This document shows, one piece after another, positions 44,567-55,526 of a stretch of DNA of 64,000 bases. The translations under genes were made by a program, and so were the position numbers. The stretch's first letter is position 1. Each line of letters opens with the position of its first letter. The notes under the pieces are model-generated. The model did no database searches and was not told the origin of the DNA. It saw nothing but the letters and a program-made list of their open reading frames with translations. This DNA is from JAMXLO01 sp963726125. Its GTDB lineage: Bacteria > Pseudomonadota > Alphaproteobacteria > Acetobacterales > Acetobacteraceae. The stretch covers positions 682,001 to 746,000 of the forward strand of contig CAVSBG010000006.1 of the NCBI GenBank assembly GCA_963726125.1, given 5' to 3'.

Positions 44567-44622
44567 GAAAATCTACGAAGCATGAATGCATTCCCTTCGT
44601 TCGTCCGTAACATGTGAAACCA

Positions 44623-45438
44623 TCAGGCACGCGCCAATGCGGACAGCGTGGTCGATGCGCCGATGCTGGTGGATGTGACGCTCTCATCCAACCGCACATC
44701 CTGCTCGCCGGCCCCGTAGATCTCCCGCGCTGCTGCCTCGTCCAACGCTGCCGGCGCGCCATCAAACACGACCCGACCGTGCGCCATCCCGACAATGCGG
44801 TCGCAATAGGCCCGCGCGGTATCCAGCGTGTGCAGGTTGCACAGAACCATGATCCCGTCACGCCGGTTGATGTCGCGCAGCGCGTCCATCACCACCTTGG
44901 CATTCATCGGATCCAGTGAAGCAATCGGCTCATCGGCCAGCAGCAGTTTCGGTTCCTGCATCAGCGCGCGCGCGATCGCCACGCGCTGCTGCTGACCGCC
45001 CGACAGCATATCCGCGCGGTTCAACGCGAGGTCCGCAATACCGAGCCGGTCCAACGCACGGACGGCGAGCGCCCGCTCCCGCGGCGTGAACAGGCGCAGC
45101 AGCGCCCGCGTCGTCGGTATCCGATTGAGCCGGCCAGCGAGCACGTTGGTCAGCACGTCCAGCCGCGGCACCAAGTTGAACTGCTGGAAAATCATCGCCG
45201 CACTGGCGCGCCAGGCGTGCAACGCACGGCCATGCAGCCGGGTAATATCGCGCCCGTCGAACAGCACGCGTCCCTCGCTCGGTTCGATCAATCGGTTGAC
45301 CATGCGCAGCAGCGTGGACTTGCCGGCTCCCGATCGGCCGATAATGCCGACCATCTGCCCGGCGGGAACCGTCAGCGTGACATCGGCCACGGCAGTCCGT
45401 TCGCCGAAGCGGCGTGTCACATGGACGAACTCGAGCAT
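44623..45438 (-). CDS. phnC: Phosphonate ABC transporter ATPase PhnC
   Basis: ATPase of 271 residues, first gene of the phnCDEE operon. Walker A GRSGAGKST (about residue 34), Q-loop FQQFNLVPRLDVLTNVLAGR which is characteristic of PhnC, signature LSGGQQQRVAIARAL (about 145) and Walker B LLLADEPIASLDP. The C-terminal 30 residues after AAREIYGAGEQD are a variable tail. It likely powers uptake by PhnE1/PhnE2 with PhnD as receptor. Confidence 0.93.
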   Translation of the reverse strand: MLEFVHVTRRFGERTAVADVTLTVPAGQMVGIIGRSGAGKSTLLRMVNRLIEPSEGRVLFDGRDITRLHGRALHAWRASAAMIFQQFNLVPRLDVLTNVLAGRLNRIPTTRALLRLFTPRERALAVRALDRLGIADLALNRADMLSGGQQQRVAIARALMQEPKLLLADEPIASLDPMNAKVVMDALRDINRRDGIMVLCNLHTLDTARAYCDRIVGMAHGRVVFDGAPAALDEAAAREIYGAGEQDVRLDESVTSTSIGASTTLSALARA

Positions 45439-45519
45439 TCGGCACTCAGTGGCTGGGAGCGCCTAGCCTGCGTACCATGACAGAACGGTGTCAATTCCGC
45501 GCACGACCGACACCCCGGT

Positions 45520-47398
45520 TCAGCGACTGCGCCGCTTGTGTGCCGGACCGTGGTTCTCCAGATTCAGCGCGCTGTTGATGAGTGCCAGATGGGAGAATGC
45601 CTGCGGAAAATTGCCCAGGTGACGCTTTGCGCGCGGATCGTACTCCTCCGCCAACAGCCCAACGTCGTTGCACAGACCCAACAGCCGTTCGAACAGCGCA
45701 CGCGCCTCCTTGCGCTTCCCTTGCAGTACCAGGTTATCGACCAGCCAGAAGCTACAGGCGAGAAACACGCCCTCGCCGGCCGGCAGCCCATCGACGCCCT
45801 CGTGCGTGCGATAGCGCAGCACCAGGCCATCGATCGTCAGCTCCTTCTGGATCGCCGCCACGGTGCCCTTGATGCGTGGATCCTCCGGCGGCAGGAAGCC
45901 GACCAGCGGCAACAGCAGCAGGCTCGCATCGAGCGCATCGCCGCCATAGTACTGCACGAAACTATTCTTCTCAGTGCTGAAGCCGTTCTGGCACACCGAA
46001 TTGTGGATCTGTTGCCGCAGTGCTCGCCATTCGATCGAGCTTGCCAGCGAGCTTGAACTTCTCGGCGCCGCGGATCACCCGGTCGAACGCGACCCAGGCC
46101 ATCACCTTGGAAAAGGTGAAATGACGTGGCCCGCCGCGCACTTCCCAAATGCTCTCGTCCGGCTCGGTCCAGACCTTGGTCAGGTGGCCGATAAGCTGGC
46201 GTTGGATGTCCCAGCTTGCGTTCGGACGCACCAGCCCGAGGTCTAGCTCCTGATACAGCGCATCCATCAGCTCGCCATACACATCGAGCTGCAACTGCGC
46301 GCTCGCCGCATTGCCAATACGCACCGGCCGCGCGCCGCCGTAGCCGCCGAGCCATGGCACTTCCCACTCCATCAACCAGCGTTCGCCGGCCAGGCCGTAC
46401 AGGGTCTGGATCTGCGACGGTGTGCCGGCAACGCTGCGGCGGAGCCAGGCACCCCAGGCCTGCGCCTCCTCCCGATATCCCGCATGCATCAGTGCCAGCA
46501 GGGTGAAGGTCGCGTCACGCAGCCAGCAGTAGCGATAATCCCAGTTGCGCTCGCCACCAGGCATTTCCGGCAGCGAGGTGGTGGGAGCGGCGACAATGCC
46601 GCCGGTGGGATAGTAGGTCAGCGCCTTCAGCGTCAGCAGCGATCGAAGTACCGTATCGCGCCACTCACCCTGATACCGGCACCGAGCTGACCACGACGTC
46701 CAGCCTGCATCGATTTCGCTCAACGCCGTCTCTGCGTCCGGCACGATCGGGTCGGCCAGATGCGACGGGCCATGCGACAGGACAAAGGGAACGCGTTGTC
46801 CTGCGGCGACAGTGAATTTTGCCACCGATGTCAGCTTTTCGCCGCGTAGCTGCACGCCACTGTGCAGCACCACGACATCCGGCCCTGCAATCGCACGAAA
46901 TCCGGTGCTGTTGCGCAATCGGGTGACCCACGGCACGGCGGACCCGTAATCGAACCGCAATGCGAGATCGAGCCGCATGGCGACCTCGCCGCTGCGCCCC
47001 TCAACAATGCGTACAATGGACGAACTGCCCGTGGACGCGGTCATGAAATCGATCAGCGCGACTGTGCCGTTCTCCATCTCGAAGATCGTTTCGAGAATAA
47101 GGGTGCCTTCCCGGTATTGCCGATGGACGCGCGCAGGGGGTTCGGCCGGCGCAATGCGCCAGCGGCCGTTGTCGGAGCTTCCTACCAGAGCCGCGAAGCA
47201 TGCGGGGCTGTCGAAGCGCGGCCAACACAGCCAGTCGATCGAGCCATCCCGGCTGACCAGCGCTGCGCTGTGGCAATCACCGATCAGCGCATAGTCTTCG
47301 ATCCGCGTGACTCGCTCGGCGGGGCCGGGCGACGGCGGAGGAATGTGCTTGTCATCGTTGGCCTGCTCAGGCGGACCGGCACCAGGGGGCCCCGCCAT
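45520..47398 (-). pseudogene. Glycoside hydrolase family 15 protein (glucoamylase/trehalase-like), frameshifted
   Basis: A GH15-type enzyme of about 625 residues if read through, from ATG 47398. The N-terminal beta domain starts with IEDYALIGDCHSAALVSRDG. The (alpha/alpha)6 barrel shows NWDYRYCWLRDATF, the general acid region WTEPDESIWEVRG and, in the second frame, the base region LLAEEYDPRAKRHLGNFPQAFSH. The first frame ends wrongly at 45971 after LDRMASTAATD. The expected continuation EWRALRQQIHNSVCQNGF lies in the next frame, so one frameshift sits at about 46028-46035. Substrates in the family are trehalose or alpha-glucans; no signal peptide is evident, so it is probably cytosolic. Both halves look undecayed. 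Confidence 0.82.
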
Positions 47399-47799
47399 CA
47401 GGTTGAGTGGCCGCAGGCGCGGCCCTCCTGGGTCGTGCAATAGCAGGCGGAGCCTGCGGCCGTCGGGTGTTCCATCGGGCAAACCGACGTTCCGGCGATA
47501 CAGGCCTGACCGCCGGCCGGTGAATACTGCTCCGCGGGCGGACTATAGGCCGCCGGCGGAGGTGCATAGGCCTGCGGCTGGTAGGGCGGCGGCGGGTTAT
47601 AGGCCGGCGGGGGGTAATAAACCGGTGGCGGATAGTACGCCGGCGCGCCGAAATAAAACGGGAATCCGAAACCGAACCAAACGTGAGCCTGGGCCGGTTG
47701 CGGCACACTGGCCAACCCGCCAAGGACGATGGCGACCACTGCCGGCGCGACGCGCCAGCGGATTGCATTCGTCAGTCGATTGATCATGCGTTCTTTCAT
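47398..47799 (-). CDS. Small secreted Pro/Tyr-rich protein with C-terminal cysteines
   Basis: A 133-residue protein with a signal peptide (VAPAVVAIVLGGLASVPQPAQA, cleaved near residue 38) followed by an aromatic patch HVWFGFGFPFYFG. Then come tandem YYPPPVYYPPPAYNPPPP-type repeats (about residues 55-90) and a C-terminal segment with four cysteines (CIAGTSVCPM, CYCTT). Such small repeat proteins occur in several alphaproteobacteria with unknown roles, perhaps in the envelope. Its stop overlaps the GH15 ATG by one base (TGATG). Divergent from the DEAD-box gene. Confidence 0.6.
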   Translation of the reverse strand: MKERMINRLTNAIRWRVAPAVVAIVLGGLASVPQPAQAHVWFGFGFPFYFGAPAYYPPPVYYPPPAYNPPPPYQPQAYAPPPAAYSPPAEQYSPAGGQACIAGTSVCPMEHPTAAGSACYCTTQEGRACGHST

Positions 47800-47985
47800 A
47801 ACCCTGCATTATTGCTGAAATATGGCCCGGCACGTCCAGCGTTGCGGCGGCATGCGCCGCTCACGGCGCAGTGCGCAAAGCTTGACTTTCAAGGATTTAA
47901 TCCTGATACCCCCCTCGTTGCGCGCGGTCCGCCGCGCGTGCGCGCCGAAACGCGGCGCCAGCATGAGCCAGCGACTGGATCAGAC

Positions 47986-49592
<1,607 letters not shown>

Positions 49593-49596
<4 letters not shown>

Positions 49597-50795
49597 ACGA
49601 CGCCCCGGTTCGCCACAAGAGCCACTTCACCGCCTTCCAGTGGGAAGACGCGCTGCGCCTTGATCAGCAGTTGACCGAGGAGGAACGCGCGATCCGTGAC
49701 GCGGCGCGCGAGTATTGCCAGGACAAGCTGTTCCCGCGCGTGATCGAAGCCAACCGCCACGAAAAGTTCCATCGCGAGATCATGAACGAGATGGGCGAGA
49801 TGGGCTTCCTCGGCGCCACGCTGGATGGCTACGGCTGCGCCGGCGTGAACTACGTCAGCTACGGACTGATCGCGCGCGAGGTGGAGCGCGTCGATTCCGG
49901 CTACCGTTCGGCGTTCTCCGTGCAGTCGTCGCTGGTGATGTATCCGATCTGGGACTTCGGTTCCGAGGCCCAGAAGCAAAAATACCTGCCGAAACTGCGC
50001 AGCGGCGAATCGGTCGGCTGCTTCGGCCTGACCGAACCCGACGCCGGCTCCGATCCCGCCTCGATGCGCACCCGCGCCAAGAAGGTCGATGGCGGCTACG
50101 TGCTGAATGGCTCCAAAACCTGGATCACCAACGCGGCGATCGCCGACGTGTTCGTGGTGTGGGCGAAGGACGACGCCGGCGACATCCGCGGCTTCATTCT
50201 CGAGAAGGGAATGAAGGGCCTCAGCGCACCGAAAATCGAGGGAAAATTCTCCCTGCGCGCGTCCGTCACCGGCATGATCATGATGGACGACGTCATGGTT
50301 CCCGAGGACGCGATGTTGCCCGGCGTCAAAGGCCTGCGCGGCCCCTTCTCCTGCCTGAACAATGCGCGCTACGGCATCGCCTGGGGTGCACTCGGCGCCG
50401 CCGAATTCTGCTGGCAGGCCGCGCGCGACTACACGATGCAACGCATCATGTTCGGCAAGCCCCTCGCGGCGACGCAGTTGATCCAGAAGAAGCTGGTGGA
50501 CATGCAGACCGAGATCACGCTCGGCCTGCAATCGGTGCTCCGGCTGGGGCGCCTGATCGACGAGGACAACGCGGCACCAGAAATGATCAGCCTGCTGAAG
50601 CGCAACAACTGCGGCAAGGCGCTGGATATCGCCCGCACCGCGCGCGACATGCACGGTGGCAACGGCGTGTCGGACGAGTACCACGTGATCCGACATGTGA
50701 TGAACCTGGAAGCGGTGAACACCTACGAGGGCACGCACGACGTGCACGCGCTGATTCTTGGCCGCGCGCAGACAGGCCTATCGGCGTTCGGCTGA
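49593..50795 (+). CDS. gcdH: Glutaryl-CoA dehydrogenase
   Basis: Decarboxylating acyl-CoA dehydrogenase that converts glutaryl-CoA to crotonyl-CoA in lysine, tryptophan and glutarate breakdown, 400 residues. Family-specific features are SGYRSAFSVQSSLVMYPI (includes the arginine/serine region that handles the gamma-carboxylate), CFGLTEPDAGSDPASM (about residue 138), KTWITNA and the catalytic glutamate in NTYEGTHDVHALILGRA. The DEAD-box gene stop overlaps its ATG, but a functional link is not expected. No other lysine-degradation gene is adjacent. Confidence 0.93.
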
Positions 50796-50877
50796 GCCAA
50801 CTGCCAACCAGCAACGGAGCAGCATCGCCTCGCAACTCCAGCGCAAGCGGGGATGCAGGCTCGTGTGAAAAGCTGTG

Positions 50878-51949
50878 ATGAGCTGTCCCCATTTCGGCAC
50901 CTGCGGTGGCTGCACGGTGTGGAACCTGGATGATGCGTGCCTACATCGCCCGCAAAAGCAGTCAGCTCACGATTGCCCTTCGACGCGCCGGATTTGACGA
51001 CGTTGCGCTGTCATCACCGTCACGCACGGCGCCAGGGGAACGGCGCCGCATGGACATTGCTGCGCGCCGCACCAACAGCGGCGTCGTGCTCGGGCTGCAC
51101 CGGCAACAGAGCAAGGACATCGTCGACTTTACGACATGCCTCGTCCTCCATCCCGCGCTGGTGGCGCTGCTGCCGCCATTGCGCAGGGTGCTGGTTCGCC
51201 TCCAGGCACTTCGGCGCGACGCATCGGTGATTGCCAACCTGCTCGATAGTGGCCCCGACGTACTGTTGCGGACCGATGCGCCGCTCATGCTGTCGGATCG
51301 CCTGGCGCTGACCGATTTTGCCCGTTCGCACGCCCTGCCCCGCATCTCCTGGTCGCGCGGCAGCGATGAACCGGAACCGGTCATCATTCTACGGCCGCCC
51401 ACCACATCGCTCTCCGGCGTGACCGTGACGCCGCCGGCGGGCGCGTTCCTGCAGGCATCCGTTTCCGGTGAGACTGCCATCATCGCGTCAGTGCTCGATG
51501 CGTTGCCTGCCAAAGGCTCTATCGCTGAATTCTTTGCCGGTTGCGGCAGCATCACCTTCGCGATGGCGCGTCACGCGCGTGTCACCGCATGGGAGGGTGA
51601 TGCGGCTGCCTCATCTGCGTTGCGCCAGGCTGCCAACCACGCCGGCCTTGCCCCACGCATCGCAGTAACGCAGCGCGATCTGACGCGTCAGCCATTACAA
51701 GCGAAGGAGTTGGCGGCGTTTGCCGCGGTGGTATTGGATCCGCCATTCGCCGGGGCCGCTGTTCAGGCAGCCCAAATCGCGGCGGCGAAGGTGCCTGTCG
51801 TTGTCTACGTCAGTTGCAATCCCGCGACGCTGGCTCGCGACGTTCGGATGCTGCGTCATGCAGGCTACAGGCTCGTCGCGACAAAGCTGATCGACCAATT
51901 CCTGTGGTCCGAGGAATTGGAAAGCGTCAGCACATTCGCCATCGGCTGA
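50878..51949 (+). pseudogene. RlmC/RlmD/TrmA-type 23S rRNA/tRNA m5U methyltransferase-like, frameshifted at its start
   Basis: The C-terminal SAM domain is complete: FFAGCGSITFAMARHARVTAWE, then VVLDPPFAGA, with the catalytic cysteine in VYVSCNPATLARD. The N-terminal iron-sulfur cysteines CPHFGTCGGC are encoded from ATG 50878 in another frame that runs on to LDDA, and the fourth cysteine is in DFTTCLVLHPAL. Removing one base near 50938 joins LDDA to AYIARKSSQLTIALRRAGF, the expected sequence. The frame starting at 50906 lacks the cluster cysteines, so without the repair the protein would lose its [4Fe-4S] site. No TRAM domain is seen, as in RlmC-like short forms. Target base unknown. Confidence 0.75.
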
Positions 51950-52066
51950 ACCCTGCGCGTTCAGGCAACCGAAGTTGAAGCCGGCTTCAGCATTTCGCCG
52001 TCCGTGGGCAAGCGATAGTGCATACTCGCGAACCCGGACACGGCGTCGTGCAATTCGACCTGCCGC

Positions 52067-52910
52067 TTATCCGGGTGAAACCTGAACCAGAATGGTCACT
52101 GTGGTGGACGGGCAGTAGTGCGTTACACATGACAACCGGCTCGTGTCATCCGGCAACGTGCGCGGGTGGCTACGATGCACAAGATCGGCCGCCCAGAAGA
52201 ACACATCGCCCTTCTTCGCAAGCAGCCGCTCGTACGCCAGCCCGCGGCTCTTGCACATGTCTTCCAACATCCGCGCACACGCCACGTAGTCATCGACCTT
52301 GAAATCGACGCGCTTGGTGCCGTCCTTGAACAGGTAATGCGGCAGCTTATGGCTACGATCAAAGTAGGCCAGCTCGCCACTGCCCTCGGTCACGTCCTCT
52401 AATGCAATCCAGCTGGCGGCCAGAAACATTGGCTCCTCCACCGCCACCACGGATGTATCCTGATGCACTTGATGTTGGTTGCTGCGCTGAAACAATAGCT
52501 GCTGAAATGCGACTGGCCGCGCCTCGAACACTGTCGACAGGAATCGCGCAATACGGGGATGCATGCAGACTTGGCGCGCGGAACTCGAAGTTCACGTACA
52601 GATCGAGCATGCTTTCGAAGCGGTCGGCCTGCTCGCCGGAAAGCTTCAACTTGCTCGGGTTATTGCGGTGGTCGGTAGTGATGAACATGCCGGGATATTT
52701 GTGAACGGAATGAATGTCGTGCACGAACTGGTCGATCAGCGGCTCCTCGATCGCATTGCGCCAGAGCAGCCAGCCATGCTCGATGAAATGCGCCAGGTCA
52801 TCGCGCTCCGTCGCTCTGATCTCGCCAATGCCAAACTTGTGTTGAAGACGCCCGACAGCGTCATCCCTGTCCGTCCAGAGTTTCCTCAGCATGTCGACGG
52901 ACTGCGACAT
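52067..52910 (-). pseudogene. Phytanoyl-CoA dioxygenase (PhyH)-like protein, frameshifted
   Basis: Fe(II)/2-oxoglutarate-dependent oxygenase, about 281 residues if read through. The first part (ATG 52910, MSQSVDMLRKLWTDRDDAV to YVNFEFRA) and the second part (PRIARFLSTVFEARPVAFQQ onward) lie in different frames, with the shift near 52565-52575. In the second part the iron ligands HQD (VHQDTSVV) and a distal histidine in LVHRSHPR, plus the oxoglutarate arginine in TSRLSCVTHY, are all present. Substrate unknown; the family is broad. It could be a simple sequencing indel. Confidence 0.75.
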
Positions 52911-53006
52911 GTTTCCCCCTTCAGGTCACCGGCAAAGTTTAGTCCCCGGAGATCCCGAAGTCCACGCCATGATCACATCGGCTCCGCCGGTTCCGTCGCC
53001 AACATG

Positions 53007-54365
53007 TCATGTCCCCAGCCTTCGTTCTCCAGCCTGGAAAGCCGGTTCGCGATACGCCGGCCGTGCCGACAAGGCACGCGTGAGAGCCTCCGGATTGGTG
53101 ATCGTCAGGTCGCGCTGAGGATAGGGGATCTCAATGCCGTTCTGCCGGAAGAGGTCCCACATCCTCAGCATCACATCGCTCCGCACATTGGCGGTGCCAT
53201 TCACCGGATCGCTGATCCAGAACCGCAGATCGAGATCGATGGAGCTGTCGCCGAACCCTATCAACAGACAGTTCGGCTTCGGCTCCAATAGCACGCGCGG
53301 CACATCCCGAGCCGCTTCAAGCGCCAGTCGGATCGCCTCGTGCGGATCGGAACGATAGGAGATGCCCACCTTCACGTGCTGTCGGATCAGGTCGTTTGAG
53401 AACGACCAGTTGGTAACGCGCTGGGTGATCAGATCCTCGTTCGGGATGAGGTACTCCTTCCCGTCGCGTGTCTGCACCGACGCGTAGCGCGCATTCAGCG
53501 TGATGACCGACCCATAGGTGCTGTCGATCTCGATGACGTCACCAGGTTTGATCGAACGATCCAGCAACAGGATAACGCCGCTGACCAGGTTGGACACAAC
53601 CTTCTGCAATCCGAATCCAACACCAACACCAATGGCGCCGGAGAACACCGCAAAGGCGGTGAGATCGATGCCAATGGAGCCGAGCGCCAACACGATTGCC
53701 AGCGTCAGCAGCGTCATGCGGACCAGCTTGGACGCAAGCACCTGCACCACCGGCGTCAACGGTGTGAACACCCGAAGCCGCTGCTCCACCAGCCGCGACA
53801 AAGCGTTGGCGATCCAGACCAAGATCGCCAGCGTGACCGCGCCCTTCAGCACCAGCAGCAGGCTCAGCCTAAAGTTGCCGATCGGCAACGACATCGCATC
53901 CAGCAGACCAACAACAGGCGTGATCAACCCGGCAATGTTCAATGCCGCGATGATCCATGCCAGCACTGCCACCGCACGCGCCAGGCGTTCGTCGCGGACC
54001 AGCATCGAGCTCAATCGGATCAACACCCACACCAGCACCAGGCTTTCCGCCAGACGCAGCAGATCGGCTCGGTTCCCGGTGGCGTTGAACGCGACCCGGG
54101 CGAACCACAACAGCAACAGCAGGAATACCCAACGAGCCACGTGCGAGAACGCGACAGCGATCGAGTGCAGCGGCCCCGCCGCTAACGGCGCGGAAAGGCC
54201 GAGCAATAGCCGCTGCAACACTGGCGCCGCGAAGCGAGTTGCGAGCAATAGCACCAGCACGCACAGCGCCTGTTCGAGGATCGCCGACACGAGGATATAG
54301 CGGTGCAGCCAGTCTATCGCCTGACTGATGATGTCCTGCCAGTCGAATGGAATCAGCGTCTGCAC
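53007..54365 (-). CDS. MscS-family mechanosensitive channel
   Basis: Small-conductance-type mechanosensitive channel of 452 residues with extra N-terminal helices (about seven membrane segments in all). The pore helix and beta domain are clear: GAIGVGVGFGLQKVVSNLVSGVILLLDRSIKPGDVIEI (start about 246), then RDGKEYLIPNEDLITQRVTNWS. C-terminal RMWDLFRQNGIEIPYPQRDL is typical. Acts in the inner membrane to release solutes on osmotic downshock. The ATG at 54365 is the only reasonable start. Confidence 0.93.
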   Translation of the reverse strand: MQTLIPFDWQDIISQAIDWLHRYILVSAILEQALCVLVLLLATRFAAPVLQRLLLGLSAPLAAGPLHSIAVAFSHVARWVFLLLLLWFARVAFNATGNRADLLRLAESLVLVWVLIRLSSMLVRDERLARAVAVLAWIIAALNIAGLITPVVGLLDAMSLPIGNFRLSLLLVLKGAVTLAILVWIANALSRLVEQRLRVFTPLTPVVQVLASKLVRMTLLTLAIVLALGSIGIDLTAFAVFSGAIGVGVGFGLQKVVSNLVSGVILLLDRSIKPGDVIEIDSTYGSVITLNARYASVQTRDGKEYLIPNEDLITQRVTNWSFSNDLIRQHVKVGISYRSDPHEAIRLALEAARDVPRVLLEPKPNCLLIGFGDSSIDLDLRFWISDPVNGTANVRSDVMLRMWDLFRQNGIEIPYPQRDLTITNPEALTRALSARPAYREPAFQAGERRLGT

Positions 54366-54446
54366 CCGCTCATTGCAGAGCGGAACGGCGGCAGAATCAC
54401 GGCAGGCGGTTCATTTTCGCGTCAGCGTCAGCCGGTGATGACAAGC

Positions 54447-55514
54447 TTAGGTAGCCGGGGCCGGCTTCGGCCCAGCACCCCGCAGATTGGCGATATTCTG
54501 CAATGCGTCGAACCAGAAAGGCGCGCCCAGCGAGACCGCGAAGGCGGTGAGCAGGAATCCGATCAACTTGCGGCATGTGAGTTCGATAAAGCCGACGAAA
54601 GAGAGCGACTGAAGCTTTTCTACGACACCGATTGGCCAGCCGAGGGGAATGGGCAGTTGTGTCATCAAACTGTCGGCATCCTTTAAGTTCTGTTCTGCAT
54701 CCTTCAAGTTCTTTTTAGAGGCATCGACGTCGGGCGACGCGGCGGTGTTTGGTGCTTTGTCGCCTGAGCCCGCAGTCGACTGGCTGTGCGCAGTCGGATG
54801 GTCGGCAATGTATGTCGTCGCGGCAGTCGCAACCACCTCTCGCGCGTTCTGGTCGTGCCACAACTTGTAGCCGATGGCGACGACGTCCGCGTTCAGCACG
54901 AATGCCATAATCAGCCCAATCACCAACAGCATGTATTGCGCGTATCGTTTGTAGACTCCGGATGCTCGATCCATGCAGTCGTCGTACCAGGTCTGAACGC
55001 GGGTCCGGAACGTATCGATGTCGCCCTTGGCCTCAACAATGAAACCCTGGAGAGTTCGCTTTATGGGACTGTTGTCTGGCAACAACGCGATGCCACGAGT
55101 GATCTGGCTTGCTGCGGCAAGCGTTTCGTCGTGACCGTCGCGCAGTGTCTCGATCAGAGCGGTGGCAAAGCTGGACGACGGAACATACGAGGGCAGCTTG
55201 ACACTGTGGAGCCAGCGGCTGAGCCAAGCTGGCAGGTTTAATGTCGCCAGGCTGCCGATCACCGGATGCTCAATGACACGGGTCGCCAGGTTGGGCGCAT
55301 TGGCCGCGACCGGCGGTGCCGCGAGGACAGGGCGGCCAGGACCGGGTTGCGCCGGGATGTCGCTCAGAATTTGCATCAGCATCGTCTGGAGCACCTTGCC
55401 ACGCGTGGACAGTGCTGCGGCGATGATCTCCTGGATGGAAGAGGCGATGATTGCGAGAAGAGCAAAGATGAAGGCAAGGCCGAGTGCCACGTCCAGTACG
55501 GGTCCGAGTGACAT
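54447..55514 (-). CDS. Membrane protein of unknown function in cell-wall locus
   Basis: A 355-residue protein with an N-terminal membrane segment (VALGLAFIFALLAIIASSI, about residues 10-28) running into QEIIAAALSTRGK. A soluble region follows, then a central hydrophobic segment (MLLVIGLIMAFVLNADVVAIGY, about 193-214), a Ser/Lys/Asp-rich loop (KKNLKDAEQNLKDADSL, repeat-like) and a last hydrophobic segment (LIGFLLTAFAVSLGAPFWF). Family not known by name to me; similar proteins starting GPVLDVALGLAFIF are scattered in bacteria. It starts 12 bases after the stop of the PGBD/lysozyme-like gene, so the pair is an operon. Role unknown; partner or protector for the wall enzyme is possible. Confidence 0.6.
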   Translation of the reverse strand: MSLGPVLDVALGLAFIFALLAIIASSIQEIIAAALSTRGKVLQTMLMQILSDIPAQPGPGRPVLAAPPVAANAPNLATRVIEHPVIGSLATLNLPAWLSRWLHSVKLPSYVPSSSFATALIETLRDGHDETLAAASQITRGIALLPDNSPIKRTLQGFIVEAKGDIDTFRTRVQTWYDDCMDRASGVYKRYAQYMLLVIGLIMAFVLNADVVAIGYKLWHDQNAREVVATAATTYIADHPTAHSQSTAGSGDKAPNTAASPDVDASKKNLKDAEQNLKDADSLMTQLPIPLGWPIGVVEKLQSLSFVGFIELTCRKLIGFLLTAFAVSLGAPFWFDALQNIANLRGAGPKPAPAT

Positions 55515-55526
55515 GCGTCCCCTCCG

